A DNA stretch of 64,000 nt from Streptacidiphilus melanogenes (GCF_000787835.1 NZ_BBPP01000009.1:151005-215004); one strand, 5' to 3'. Counted from the stretch's first letter, positions 31,567-42,885 are shown. Program-made: numbers and translations. Notes: generated by a model from the sequence alone, not told the origin.

Positions 31567-32355
31567 GTGACCACGTCCGTATCGAGTCCTCCCACCCAGG
31601 GCAGCGACTCGCGCACGTCAGTCGCGGCCCGCGCGCGCGGGCTCACCAAGGCGTACGGCAGCGGCGAGACCCGGGTGGTCGCGCTCGACGCGGTCGACGT
31701 CGACATGCCCCGGGGCCGGTTCACCGCCATCATGGGCCCGTCGGGGTCCGGCAAGTCGACGCTGATGCACTGCCTGGCCGGTCTGGACACCGCCACCGGT
31801 GGCCGGATCTGGGTCGGCGAGACGGAGATCACCAAGCTGCGGGACAAGCGGCTGACCCGGCTGCGCCGCGACAGCATCGGCTTCGTCTTCCAGGCGTTCA
31901 ACCTGCTCCCCACGCTGACCGCGCTGGAGAACATCACCCTGCCGATGGACATCGCCGGCCGCACGCCCGACCGGGCGTGGCTGGATCGCGTCGTGCAAAC
32001 GGTCGGACTCGCCGGTCGCCTGAAGCACCGCCCGGCGCAGCTCTCCGGTGGCCAGCAGCAACGCGTCGCCGTGGCCCGCGCCCTCGCCGCCCGGCCCGAG
32101 ATCATCTTCGGGGACGAGCCGACCGGAAACCTCGACTCCCGCGCCGGGGCGGAGATCCTCGGCTTCCTGCGCCAGTCGGTCGACGAACTCGGGCAGACCA
32201 TCGTGATGGTGACCCACGACCCGGTGGCCGCCTCCTACGCCGACCGGGTGCTCTACCTCGCCGACGGCCGCATCGTCGACGAGATGCAGGCCCCGACGGC
32301 GGACGCCGTGCTGGAGCGGATGAAGTCCTTCGACTCGCGGGGACGGACGTCATGA
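31567..32355 (+). CDS. ABC transporter ATP-binding protein (MacB/LolD type)
   Basis: The 262-residue ATPase shows Walker A GPSGSGKST, the Q-loop QAFNLLPTLTALENITLP, the ABC signature LSGGQQQR, Walker B EIIFGDEPTG and the H-loop VTHD. It belongs to the MacB/LolD subgroup that pairs with FtsX-like permeases. An N-terminal Ser/Thr-rich extension of about 25 residues precedes the ABC fold. The GTG at 31567 is favoured by a CAGGAG site 7 bases upstream; a GTG at 31543 is possible. The stop overlaps the permease start by an ATGA. These transporters act mechanically on lipoproteins, peptides or drugs; the substrate here is unknown. Confidence 0.92.
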   Translation: MTTSVSSPPTQGSDSRTSVAARARGLTKAYGSGETRVVALDAVDVDMPRGRFTAIMGPSGSGKSTLMHCLAGLDTATGGRIWVGETEITKLRDKRLTRLRRDSIGFVFQAFNLLPTLTALENITLPMDIAGRTPDRAWLDRVVQTVGLAGRLKHRPAQLSGGQQQRVAVARALAARPEIIFGDEPTGNLDSRAGAEILGFLRQSVDELGQTIVMVTHDPVAASYADRVLYLADGRIVDEMQAPTADAVLERMKSFDSRGRTS

Positions 32356-34916
32356 CCGTGCTGCGGACCTCCCTGCGCAACTTCCTCGCGCACAAAGGCC
32401 GGATGGCCCTCTCCGCGATCGCGGTGCTGCTGTCGGTGGCGTTCGTGTGCGGCACGCTGGTCTTCACCGACACCATGAACGCGACCTTCGACAAGCTCTT
32501 CGCGACGACCGCCTCGGACGTCACCGTCAGCCCCGCGAAGGTGGACAACGCACAGCAGACCGGGACGCCGGACACCCTGCCCGCCTCGCTGCAGGCCCGG
32601 CTCGCGCGGGTCCCGGGCGTGTCCGCGGTCGTGCCCGAGGTCAGCAGCCAGCAGGCCACCGTCGCCGACAGCCGCAACCAGGACATCGGTTCCACCACCG
32701 GCGCACCGACCATCGTCGCCAACTGGAACCCGACCCAGACCAGGACCGTCGGCATCACCTCCGGCCGCACCCCGCTCTCGCCGGGCGAGGCCGTCCTGGA
32801 CGCCGACACCGCGGCCAAGCACCACCTGGGCATCGGCGACACCCTGCGCGTCATCGCCGGTCCCGGCGACTTCAAGGTGACCATCAGCGGCATCGCCACC
32901 TTCAGGACCACCAACCCCGGCGCGGCCGTCGTCTACCTCGACACCCCGACCGCGCAGCAGGGGCTGCTCGGCTCGCGCACCGCGTACACCGACTTCGCCC
33001 TCACCGCCGCGCCCGGCGTCAGCGACGACCAGCTCAAGGCCCGGGTGGACGCGACCATCGGCCACGGCTACCAGGTGCAGACCGCCGCCGAGATGCAGGC
33101 CCAGAACCAGAAGGACATCGGCTCCTTCCTGGGCCCGATGAAGTCCGTGCTGCTGGGCTTCGCCGGGATCGCGGTCCTCGTCGGCGTCCTCCTGATCGTC
33201 AACACCTTCTCCATGCTGGTGGCTCAGCGCACCCGGGAGATCGGGCTGATGCGCGCGATCGGCGCGAGCCGACGCCAGGTCAACCGCTCGGTGCTGGTCG
33301 AGGCGGTGCTGCTCGGCGTCGTCGGCTCGGTCGCCGGGATCGGCGCCGGCATCGGACTGGCCGTCGGCCTGATCAAGATCATGGGCGCGATGGGGATGCA
33401 CCTGAGCACCGCGGATCTGACGGTCAAGGCGGCGACGCCGCTGATCGGCCTGACCGTCGGCGTCGTGGTGACCGTGGTGTCCGCGATGCTGCCCGCCCGC
33501 CGCGCCGGCGCCATCTCCCCGATGGCGGCCATGCGCGACGCCGGCACTCCCGCCGACGCCCGCGCCGGACGCGTCCGCGCGGCGTTCGGGGTGCTGCTGA
33601 CGGCGGCGGGCGGGACCGCCCTCGCCCTGGCCGCGACCGCCTCCTCCGCCTCGGCCGGGTCCGGGCTGCTCGCGATCGGCGTGCTGCTGACCCTGGTCGG
33701 CTTCGTCGTGGTCGGCCCGCTGCTCGCCGGGCTCGTCGTGCGGGTCCTGGGCGCGGTGACGCTGCGATGGTTCGGCCCGGTGGGCCGGCTGGCCGAGCGC
33801 AACGCGCTGCGCAACCCGCGGCGCACCGGAGCCACCGCCGCCGCGCTGATGATCGGCCTGGCGCTGGTCGCGGGCCTGTCGGTGGTCGGCGACTCCCTGG
33901 TCGCCTCGGCGACCGCGCAGATGGACAAGTCCGTGGGCGCCGACTTCATCATCCAGGCCGGCAACGGCAACCCGATCAGCCCGGCCGCCGCCAGGGCCGT
34001 CCACGCGGCCGGACACCTGGCCCACGTCACCGACCGCACGGACGTCGCCGCGACGGTCACCGCGCCCGACGGCTCGAAGGACAGGACGGAGATCGCGGCG
34101 GCCACGCCGTCCTACACCGACGACCTCCAGGCCAAGACCGTGCAGGGCAGGCTGATCGACGCCTACGCGCCCGGCGCGATGTCGGTGCCGGCGGGCTGGG
34201 CCACGTCCCACAAGGTCACCCTCGGCACCCGGCTCGACGTCGCCTTCACCAGCGGCAGGACGACGCGGCTGACGGTGGAGGCGATCACCTCCGACGACAC
34301 GGTCTTCGACCGGGGCGCGATGTACATGAACATCGCCGACGCGCGGAAGTACCTCCCCGCCGACAGGTTCCCCGCGAACGACATGATGTTCGCCGCGGCG
34401 ATCCCCGGCCAGCAGAGCCAGGCGGCGGCCTCGCTCAAGGCCGCCACCGCGGACTACCCGCAGCTCAAGGTCCGCGACCAGGCCGACTACAAGAACATGA
34501 TCCAGCAGCAGCTCGACCAGCTGCTGAACATGATCTACGCCCTGCTCGCCCTCGCCATCGTGGTCGCCGTCCTCGGCGTGGTGAACACCCTCGCCCTCTC
34601 GGTCGTCGAGCGCACCCGCGAGATCGGACTGATGCGCGCGATCGGACTCTCCCGACGCCAGTTGCGCCGTATGGTCCGGCTGGAGTCGGTCGTCATCGCC
34701 CTGTTCGGCGCGGTCCTCGGCGTCGGCCTCGGCATGGGCTGGGGCGTCGCGGCCCAGAAGCTGCTGGCCCTGTCGGGGTTGGGCGTGCTCAGCATCCCGT
34801 GGACCACGATCGGCGTCGTCTTCCTCGGCTCCGCACTGGTCGGCCTGCTGGCGGCGCTCTTCCCCGCCTTCCGCGCCGGCCGGATGAACGTCCTAAGGGC
34901 CATCGCCACGGACTGA
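32352..34916 (+). CDS. FtsX-domain ABC transporter permease (large, two FtsX modules)
   Basis: The 854-residue permease has an N-terminal helix (LRTSLRNFLAHKGRMALSAI), a MacB-like extracytoplasmic domain, then FtsX modules near residues 250-410 (AQRTREIGLMRAIGASRRQV) and 715-854 (ERTREIGLMRAIGLSRRQLR). A second periplasmic-type domain separates them, and four helices lie in the middle. This two-FtsX build is the usual actinobacterial form and works with a single ATPase, here the overlapping upstream gene. No lipoprotein or peptide substrate gene is adjacent, so what it exports or remodels is open. Confidence 0.92.
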   Translation: MTVLRTSLRNFLAHKGRMALSAIAVLLSVAFVCGTLVFTDTMNATFDKLFATTASDVTVSPAKVDNAQQTGTPDTLPASLQARLARVPGVSAVVPEVSSQQATVADSRNQDIGSTTGAPTIVANWNPTQTRTVGITSGRTPLSPGEAVLDADTAAKHHLGIGDTLRVIAGPGDFKVTISGIATFRTTNPGAAVVYLDTPTAQQGLLGSRTAYTDFALTAAPGVSDDQLKARVDATIGHGYQVQTAAEMQAQNQKDIGSFLGPMKSVLLGFAGIAVLVGVLLIVNTFSMLVAQRTREIGLMRAIGASRRQVNRSVLVEAVLLGVVGSVAGIGAGIGLAVGLIKIMGAMGMHLSTADLTVKAATPLIGLTVGVVVTVVSAMLPARRAGAISPMAAMRDAGTPADARAGRVRAAFGVLLTAAGGTALALAATASSASAGSGLLAIGVLLTLVGFVVVGPLLAGLVVRVLGAVTLRWFGPVGRLAERNALRNPRRTGATAAALMIGLALVAGLSVVGDSLVASATAQMDKSVGADFIIQAGNGNPISPAAARAVHAAGHLAHVTDRTDVAATVTAPDGSKDRTEIAAATPSYTDDLQAKTVQGRLIDAYAPGAMSVPAGWATSHKVTLGTRLDVAFTSGRTTRLTVEAITSDDTVFDRGAMYMNIADARKYLPADRFPANDMMFAAAIPGQQSQAAASLKAATADYPQLKVRDQADYKNMIQQQLDQLLNMIYALLALAIVVAVLGVVNTLALSVVERTREIGLMRAIGLSRRQLRRMVRLESVVIALFGAVLGVGLGMGWGVAAQKLLALSGLGVLSIPWTTIGVVFLGSALVGLLAALFPAFRAGRMNVLRAIATD

Positions 34917-35041
34917 GCGGAAGGGAGCCGGCGCAGGTGGGCTCGCAGGGACGGCCGGTTGGTCGTCGAGGTCTCCCGTGAAAGCATTCCTCGAACCCGT
35001 CTGAGCACGCCAGGCGCACCTCCACTCGCAGAAGGACGTTC

Positions 35042-35794
35042 ATGAGCACTGTTGACCACCGGGCGGCCGTAGCCGCCGAGACCGCCCGGTTCGTCGGCGT
35101 CGTGGAGCGGGCCGACCTGTCCGCTCCCGTCCCGACCTGCCCCGGGTGGACGCTGACCGACCTGGTCCGGCACGCCGGCAGCGTCCAGCGCTGGTTCGCC
35201 GTGCTGCTGCGCGGACGCATCCAGCAGCCGCCGACCAGTCGCGACGTCGAGCTCAAACTGCCCGAGGAGGCAGCCGGTTACCCGCAGTGGCTGGCCGACA
35301 GCCTGGTCGAGGCCACCGGCGCCATCGACGCAGGCGACCTCGACGATCCGATGTGGGCCTGGGGCGTCGACCAGCACGCCCGCTTCTGGGTGCGGCGGAT
35401 GCTGTTCGAGACCCTCGTGCACCGCAGCGACGCCGAACTCGCCCTGGGCCTGCGCCCGGAGATCGAGCCCACGCTGGCGCTGGACGGCGTGGACGAGTTC
35501 CTGGTCAACCTGCCGAACGCCGTCATGTTCGCCCCGGGGACCGCCGAACTGCGGGCCGAGAACCGCACCATCCGGTTCGGCTGCCCCGAGGGCCACCGGG
35601 TGGTCCGGCTCCGTCCGGACGGCTTCGGGGTGGAGCCGGACAGCGACGGCCCCGTCGACGCCTCCGTCGACGCGGCCACCGCGGCCGACCTGCTGCTGCT
35701 GCTCTACGGCCGCTACGACCGCACCGCCGACGCCTTCGAGCGCTCCGGCGACCAGGGCCTACTCGACCACTGGTTCGCCCACTCGCAGTTCTGA
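35042..35794 (+). CDS. Maleylpyruvate isomerase-family mycothiol-dependent enzyme
   Basis: The 250-residue protein has the DinB-like MDMPI N-terminal fold: VPTCPGWTLTDLVRHAGSVQ, then WVRRMLFETLVHRSDAELAL with the family histidines, and a C-terminal MDMPI_C-like domain (ADLLLLLYGRYDRTADAF). Such proteins use mycothiol, the actinobacterial thiol, or are related proteins of unknown reaction. AAGGA precedes the ATG. It stands alone and ends at a hairpin shared with the convergent chitinase. Confidence 0.85.
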   Translation: MSTVDHRAAVAAETARFVGVVERADLSAPVPTCPGWTLTDLVRHAGSVQRWFAVLLRGRIQQPPTSRDVELKLPEEAAGYPQWLADSLVEATGAIDAGDLDDPMWAWGVDQHARFWVRRMLFETLVHRSDAELALGLRPEIEPTLALDGVDEFLVNLPNAVMFAPGTAELRAENRTIRFGCPEGHRVVRLRPDGFGVEPDSDGPVDASVDAATAADLLLLLYGRYDRTADAFERSGDQGLLDHWFAHSQF

Positions 35795-35822
35795 CCGGCC
35801 GCCCCCGGGCGCAGGACACCGC

Positions 35823-35851
35823 GGACGGCGGCCCCGGGAGGGCCGCCGTCC
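35823..35851. terminator. Bidirectional hairpin terminator
   Basis: The stem GGACGGCGGCC with GGCCGCCGTCC (11 bp, perfect) and a 7-base loop lies between the convergent isomerase-family gene (ends 35794) and the GH19 chitinase gene (ends 35867). TTG follows on the plus strand. Confidence 0.8.
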
Positions 35852-35866
35852 TTGCCGTCCGTGTCG

Positions 35867-36970
35867 TCAGCAGGTGAGGTTGGAGCCTGCCGGGACGCCG
35901 AGGATGGAGGTGAAGGACACGTAGTCGTTGACGCGGTCCTGCATCTCGGCGGTGTTGGCGCCGTTGCACTCGACGCTGCCGTTGATGCTGCGGATGGTCT
36001 CGCCGAAGCCCGCGCCGTTGACCATGGCGTTGTGGGCCGTCATCGTGCCGGGGCCGGTCTGGGTGTTCCAGTACCACAGACCGGTCTTCCAGGAGGTCGC
36101 CGGATCGGACGCGACCAGACCGGGGTTGTCCAGCAGGTCGATGCCGAGGGCGTCACCGGCGGCCTTGTAGTTGAAGTTCCAGCTGAGCTGCATCGGACCG
36201 CGACCGTAGTAGGCGTAGGTGCCGGCAGGGCAGCCGTAGGGCTCACTCGCGCAGTAGTTCCCGGACTGGTCGACCTCGTTGATGTAGACGAGGCCGCCGG
36301 TCTCGTGGTCCACATTGGCCAGGAAGGCCGCGGCCTCCTGCTTCTGCACGGTGGCGCTGCCGGTGGTGGCGAAGCCGGGGTACGCGCTCAGCGCGGCCAC
36401 CAGGCCGCTGTAGGTGTAGAAGGAGTTCCGGTTCGGGAACATCTGGTCGAACTGGGCCTCGCTGACCACGAATCCGCCGGAGCCGCCGGTACCTCCCCCG
36501 GAACCGCCGGAGCCGCCGGTGCAGCTGTAGGGGGACCAGTACCAGGTGCTGATGGTGGGGTCGTATCCCGGGTTGTCATGGGTGGCGATGTAGTACTGGC
36601 CGTTGGGGGTGTACTGCACGATGGCACCGGTCGCGTAGGACTGCCCGGCCACCCAGGCCGGGTAGGTGCAGCCGCCGCCGGTGCTCCCGCCGCCGCCCGA
36701 GCCGCCGCAGGCGCCCTGGTCGGCCCAGACGTCGGCGACGCCGGGCGTCTCGCCCTGCGTCCACCACTTCGCCTGCCAGTTGTCGCCGTTGTAGGAGGCG
36801 GTCATCCCGCCGGTGTAGACCGCGCTGGAACTCCAGGGCGCTGCGCAGTCCGCCGCCATCGCGGGGCTTGCCGCGCCGAGGACGGTGAGCGTGCCGAGGA
36901 TGCCGACCAGGACGGCCAGCAGCGCCGCGACGCGCCTGCCACGATGGCGCGTTGAGGACATGGGTCGCAT
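35867..36970 (-). CDS. Secreted GH19 chitinase with two chitin-binding modules
   Basis: The 367-residue protein has a signal peptide (to about residue 38) and two tandem CBM5/12-type chitin-binding modules: residues about 40-85 (WSSSAVYTGGMTASYNGDNW) and 97-147 (YPAWVAGQSYATGAIVQYTP). Gly-rich linkers separate them from a C-terminal GH19 catalytic domain. The catalytic block HETGG (after FLANVDH) and YYGRGPMQLSWN are both present. It degrades chitin outside the cell, most often at N-acetylglucosamine linkages with inversion. The ATG at 36970 has GGAG 6 bases upstream. A DasR box lies just upstream at 37021. Confidence 0.94.
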   Translation of the reverse strand: MRPMSSTRHRGRRVAALLAVLVGILGTLTVLGAASPAMAADCAAPWSSSAVYTGGMTASYNGDNWQAKWWTQGETPGVADVWADQGACGGSGGGGSTGGGCTYPAWVAGQSYATGAIVQYTPNGQYYIATHDNPGYDPTISTWYWSPYSCTGGSGGSGGGTGGSGGFVVSEAQFDQMFPNRNSFYTYSGLVAALSAYPGFATTGSATVQKQEAAAFLANVDHETGGLVYINEVDQSGNYCASEPYGCPAGTYAYYGRGPMQLSWNFNYKAAGDALGIDLLDNPGLVASDPATSWKTGLWYWNTQTGPGTMTAHNAMVNGAGFGETIRSINGSVECNGANTAEMQDRVNDYVSFTSILGVPAGSNLTC

Positions 36971-37020
36971 GTGCCACTCCAGAGGTGGGGGTGAGTGGGG
37001 ACCCACAGCAGCAAAGCGTC

Positions 37021-37036
37021 ATTGGTCCAGACCAGT
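37021..37036 (-). promoter_or_regulatory. DasR-responsive element (dre) upstream of the GH19 chitinase
   Basis: ATTGGTCCAGACCAGT (minus strand ACTGGTCTGGACCAAT) matches the dre consensus with TGGTC and GACCA half-sites. It is 51 bases upstream of the GH19 start, and on the minus strand TTGACT, a -35-like hexamer, overlaps it. DasR represses chitin and N-acetylglucosamine genes and is released by glucosamine-6-phosphate. Confidence 0.8.
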
Positions 37037-37077
37037 CAAGAGCCGGGAGGCATTTTCTGGCAGAACATGACCAACAA

Positions 37078-38070
37078 TCAGTTCCCGACTCCGGCAGGCA
37101 GGTCGTCGAGCCAGTCGACGAGGATGCGGTTGACCTCGGCGGGGCGCTCCTGCTGGATCCAGTGACCGCAGTCGTCGAGGAGATGCGAGGAGACCAGCCC
37201 GGGCAGCGTGGCGGGGAAGGCGTCGATCGCGTCGGCCAGCCACACGGTGGAGGCGTCGAGCCGGCCGCCGACGAACAGCGACGGCTGCGTCACGGGCGCG
37301 CCGTCGTACGCGGCGAGGTCCTCCCAGTCGCGGTCCATGCTGCGGTACCGGTTCAACGCGCCGGTGAAGCCGGTCCGTTCGAACTCTCCCGCACAGACGT
37401 CGAGGTCGCCCTCGCCGAGCCAGGCCGGAAGCCGCCCGGCGGGGAACCGGTCGCGCAGGGTGCCGCCCCGGCCGACGAAGTGCGGGTCCGGAGCCTGCGG
37501 CCCGGGCATGGTGTCGCCGGACAGGGCCGCGTAGAAGCCCGCGAGCCAGCCGCGCACGTCGGGCTCGATCTCCCCCTCGGCCCGGCCCGGCTGCTGGAAG
37601 TAGGAGACGTAGAACTCCTCGTCGCCGCCCATCCGCGCGAAGACCTCGCTGGGCCGCGGTCCGCCACGAGGCGTGTAGGGGACGCTGAGCAGCCCGACCG
37701 CACGGAAGACGTCCGGTCGCAACAGAGCCGAGTCGGCCGCGATCGTCGCACCCCAGTCGTGGCCGACGACCACGGCGGTCTCCTCACCCAGGGCGTGCAC
37801 CACCTGGACGTTGTCCTCCACCAGGTCGACCATCCCGTACGCGGCAGGGTCGGCGGGCTTCGAGGAGCGGCCGTAGCCGCGGACATCCACCGCGACCGCG
37901 CGGTATCCCGCCGCGGCGAGCACCGGAAGCTGGTTGCGCCAGGAGTACCAGGACTCCGGGAACCCGTGCACGAGCAGCACGAGCGGCCCGCTTCCCTGCT
38001 CCACCAGGTGGATCCGCCCCGCCGGCGAGGGGACGAGGCGGTGGGTGACGCTCTTGGTGTGCGCGGGCAT
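37078..38070 (-). CDS. Epoxide hydrolase-like alpha/beta hydrolase
   Basis: The 330-residue protein has the epoxide-hydrolase marks: HGFPESWYSW (oxyanion hole), GRSSKP, the nucleophile elbow VVVGHDWGA with Asp as nucleophile, and the catalytic His in DDCGHWIQQE. The lid-domain tyrosines that position the epoxide are plausible (FYVSYFQQP). Expected reaction: opening of an epoxide to a diol, or hydrolysis of a haloalkane. There is no signal peptide. GGAGAG lies before the ATG at 38070. The gene stands alone. Confidence 0.9.
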   Translation of the reverse strand: MPAHTKSVTHRLVPSPAGRIHLVEQGSGPLVLLVHGFPESWYSWRNQLPVLAAAGYRAVAVDVRGYGRSSKPADPAAYGMVDLVEDNVQVVHALGEETAVVVGHDWGATIAADSALLRPDVFRAVGLLSVPYTPRGGPRPSEVFARMGGDEEFYVSYFQQPGRAEGEIEPDVRGWLAGFYAALSGDTMPGPQAPDPHFVGRGGTLRDRFPAGRLPAWLGEGDLDVCAGEFERTGFTGALNRYRSMDRDWEDLAAYDGAPVTQPSLFVGGRLDASTVWLADAIDAFPATLPGLVSSHLLDDCGHWIQQERPAEVNRILVDWLDDLPAGVGN

Positions 38071-38213
38071 GAGCTCTCCGAATCCGTGGGCGTGCGGGCG
38101 CCGCGACGACCGTCGACCGGCCCGCGGCTCGGCGCCCAGCATGACCTCGACACCGGCGCGGCAACGACTCCTGTTGCCGTTTCAGCAAACCACGCCCCTG
38201 CGGGGACCCCTCG

Positions 38214-38892
38214 TCAGCTCCCCGTCCGGCCGCCCAACTCCGCCCAGCTGTCGCTGTCCATGCGGTCGCGGGGGCCGACTCGGGCGAGTTCCGAACCGTC
38301 GCGTCCCACGGCCACGATGAGAGGCCGCCCCCCCTGTGTGGTCTCCGGACGGGGACCTCCAGACCACGACGAGCCTGCCGTGCGCGGGCACCTCGATCCG
38401 TCGGGCGCCGAGAAGCAGGTGATCCACTTCGGCCGCCACCTGGAGTTGCTGGGACCCGACCCACGGAACCGGCCCGGTGCGGCCACGATGACGATGCTGC
38501 AGGCGGTAGGCACAGCTCTGGCTGCCTGAACTCCCCAGAAGTTCGATCATGCCGATCTGCCCCGTCCGGCCCGCTGCCAGTCTCTCCCAGGGCTGGTGAT
38601 CGTTCGACACGCTGCCGCCGCCCATGTCCTGCCATGTCTCGCCGCAGCGCTCGAACAGCGTGGTGTACGTCTCCGCCTTCGCGGACCCGGGACGCCAGAC
38701 GAGCCAGACCACGCCGACCCCGGCATCCCGGTCGACATCGGCCGACATCAGGGCCAGCCACCGTCGAGGCAGCCAACCTGGCTGCGTTACCTTGCCGTTG
38801 ACCACCTGGCGGATCACCCTCGGCAGAATGATCCCCATCCAGCGGTCCATACGGCGCATCCGTCGCAGCTCCGTGCGAGTGAGCATGTCCAC
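38214..38892 (-). pseudogene. Hypothetical protein gene interrupted at a G7 homopolymer
   Basis: From a GTG at 38892 (or the ATG at 38886) one frame gives a protein-like sequence (MLTRTELRRMRRMDRWMG, PGWLPRRWLALMSADVDRDA, IEVPAHGRLVVVWRSPSGDH). At a run of seven G (C7 on the plus strand, 38328-38334) the sense moves: the original frame degenerates into His/Arg-rich sequence, while the next frame reads RPLIVAVGRDGSELARVGPR and ends RTGS. Removing one G would join them into a single protein of about 225 residues. The cause may be a real mutation, slippage or a sequencing error. The family is not recognised; an N-terminal helix and a basic face are visible. Confidence 0.6.
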
Positions 38893-38946
38893 ACGGTACC
38901 CAACGGGGAGGCCCGGATGTGGCCGGGCGGTAGCGTACTGCGGGTG

Positions 38947-39678
38947 ATGGTTGGGGAGTGCGAGCGCGTCCAGACCTCCTGGTTCCGGGCGCAGGCAGAG
39001 GTGCTCGGCGGCCGGTCGTGGGAGGACGGTGCGTTGAGCTGGACGGACGGTCCCGAGGGCCTGAACCTGATGTTCCCCGGCGAGCTCGACGCAGCGGCGG
39101 TGCGGCGCGGGGTCCAGCAGGCGCTGAGCCGCGGGCGGGCGTCCGTCGGGGCCTGGCTCAGTACTGACGTCGATCCGTCAGCACTGCGGGAGTGCGGTTT
39201 CGATCGCGGCTGGACGATCCGGTGGATGGCGGCGCCGCTGTCCGCGGTCGCAGCCGGCGGAGACGACGGGGACGGCCGCATCGAGCTCCAGGCCGACAGC
39301 CTCGACTACGACGGTGAACACGCCGACTACCGCGACCGGCTGACGATGACCCGGCAGGAGCCGCAGACGGCCTGGTATGCAGCCGCCTATACCGGTCCGG
39401 CATCGCCGGACGGGCCGCGGCGGTTCGCCGGGCGTGCGTGGTCGTACTACGACGGCGGCCCGCAGGGCACCGCTGGGGTGTTCGACATGGAGGTCTGGCC
39501 CCGGTTCCGCCGTCGGGGACTGGGAACCGGCCTGCTGCGGACCGTGTGTTCCGCCGCGCGGGACGCCGGCGCGTCGCAGGTCGTGCTGAACGCGACGGAC
39601 GAGGGCAGCCTGCTCTACCGCACGTGCGGGTTCACCACCATCGGCGAAGGCATCACCTGGTGGCTCCACCTGCGGTGA
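38947..39678 (+). CDS. GNAT family N-acetyltransferase
   Basis: The 243-residue protein ends in a GNAT domain. The acetyl-CoA-binding motif A reads WPRFRRRGLGTGLLRTVCSA, motif B is QVVLNATDEGSLLYRTCGF, and the substrate-side strand is GVFDMEVWP. The N-terminal half (residues 1-110) looks like a degenerate second GNAT-like domain (SVGAWLSTDVDPSALRECGF), as in double-GNAT proteins. It moves acetyl from acetyl-CoA to an unknown amine. The ATG at 38947 follows a GTG in another position; no strong ribosome site is seen. The gene is divergent from the broken gene to its left. Confidence 0.82.
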   Translation: MVGECERVQTSWFRAQAEVLGGRSWEDGALSWTDGPEGLNLMFPGELDAAAVRRGVQQALSRGRASVGAWLSTDVDPSALRECGFDRGWTIRWMAAPLSAVAAGGDDGDGRIELQADSLDYDGEHADYRDRLTMTRQEPQTAWYAAAYTGPASPDGPRRFAGRAWSYYDGGPQGTAGVFDMEVWPRFRRRGLGTGLLRTVCSAARDAGASQVVLNATDEGSLLYRTCGFTTIGEGITWWLHLR

Positions 39679-39679
39679 C

Positions 39680-40210
39680 TCAGCTGATACCGGTCCGGCC
39701 GAGGGTGCGGATCGCATCGGCGAGCTCCGCCGGAGGGCGGGTGCCGTCGAGGACGGTCGCGCCGAAGCGTCGGTAGGTGGACTCCGTGCCCGCGTTCCAT
39801 CCCAGTGCTGCCGCCAGCTCCTCCGGATGCTTGCCGTAGGCGTTCGTGGCGCGGGTCAGCAGACGGTGTCGGAGCGTCAGGTCGTCGACCACCAGGCAGA
39901 CGACGACGTCGAACAGATCCCAGACCTCCGCCTCGTTCTCGACGGAGCCGAAAAGGAACGTGGCCTTCTCCTCCGATCCTGCCGCGAGTGCCTCGACCCG
40001 GGTGCGGCTGATCTTCCACGCGAAGCGATCGGACCAGCCGGCCGGCACCGGATACGGAGGATCGACGACGATCCGTCCGCTCGTCCGGTCCACCCAGTGG
40101 TTGCAGCCCTCCCAGTCGGCGTCGACCGCGTGTTCCCCTCTGCTCTTCAGCACCTCGCAGACCGTCGACTTGCCGACCCCGGCGTTGCCGGTCACCCACA
40201 CCAACGGCAT
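39680..40210 (-). CDS. P-loop kinase-like ATPase
   Basis: The 176-residue protein begins MPLVWVTGNAGVGKSTVCEV, a strong Walker A with the small-kinase arrangement. A DADWEGCNHWVD block may be the substrate-side region; LFDVVVCLVVDDLTLRHRLL is typical of nucleotide and small-molecule kinases of the AAA_33/shikimate-kinase-like group. The substrate is unknown. The start lies 1 base after the stop of the DNA ligase gene, so it is translated right behind it on one mRNA. Possible roles are metabolic or tied to nucleic-acid repair; there is nothing to decide. Confidence 0.82.
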   Translation of the reverse strand: MPLVWVTGNAGVGKSTVCEVLKSRGEHAVDADWEGCNHWVDRTSGRIVVDPPYPVPAGWSDRFAWKISRTRVEALAAGSEEKATFLFGSVENEAEVWDLFDVVVCLVVDDLTLRHRLLTRATNAYGKHPEELAAALGWNAGTESTYRRFGATVLDGTRPPAELADAIRTLGRTGIS

Positions 40211-40211
40211 G

Positions 40212-42374
<2,163 letters not shown>

Positions 42375-42540
42375 TCACCCGAAGGGCCCCGATTCACGCG
42401 GGCATCCGAGTGGCGACCTGCTGCGCCCGCATGCCTGTTCCCCCGGCCTGCGCAAGGCTGGACAGGCCCGGCACCCCGGCCCGGCCGCTCGATCTGCTCC
42501 CCAACCGACCCGGAGCACAAGCAACCCCGGAGAGCCTCCC

Positions 42541-42717
42541 TTGTTGATCGTCGTCGTTCTGGCCGTCCTGCTCGTCCCGCTGTTCCTCCTGCTCGGGTGG
42601 ATGACCGTCGAAAGCTGGGCGACCCGCAGACGCGCGCGGCTCGCCGCGCAGCCGGTCCCCGTGGCGGGCGAGCCGCCGCACGTGCAGGAGCGCCCGGCCC
42701 CCTCCTCCGCGGCGTGA
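42541..42717 (+). CDS. Small single-helix membrane protein
   Basis: A TTG at 42541, with GGAGAG upstream, opens a 58-residue frame. Residues 2-20 form one hydrophobic helix (LIVVVLAVLLVPLFLLLGW) and the rest is a basic then Pro-rich tail (RRRARLAAQPVPVAGEPP). The composition differs from the shadow frames, and a strong hairpin follows at 42734-42761. The frame is open upstream but that part is low-complexity. Function unknown; it may be a small helper of a membrane complex. Confidence 0.5.
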   Translation: MLIVVVLAVLLVPLFLLLGWMTVESWATRRRARLAAQPVPVAGEPPHVQERPAPSSAA

Positions 42718-42733
42718 CTCCCCCGGCCGACTC

Positions 42734-42761
42734 GAGCGGGCCCGCCCGGCCGGGCCCGCTC
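42734..42761. terminator. Hairpin terminator
   Basis: A perfect 11-bp stem (GAGCGGGCCCG with CGGGCCCGCTC) and a CCCGGC loop starts 17 bases after the stop of the small membrane protein gene at 42717 and ends 125 bases before the DUF2252 gene. Confidence 0.8.
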
Positions 42762-42885
42762 GCTCTGTCCGCTGATCGGACGACATGCGGGATCGGCGGC
42801 ATGCGTCCGCCCTCCGGGCCGGGTCTAATGACGGGAACAGCGGCGAGGAGCGGAGGCAGGCGATGGGTGACAGAGGCGTGACGTC

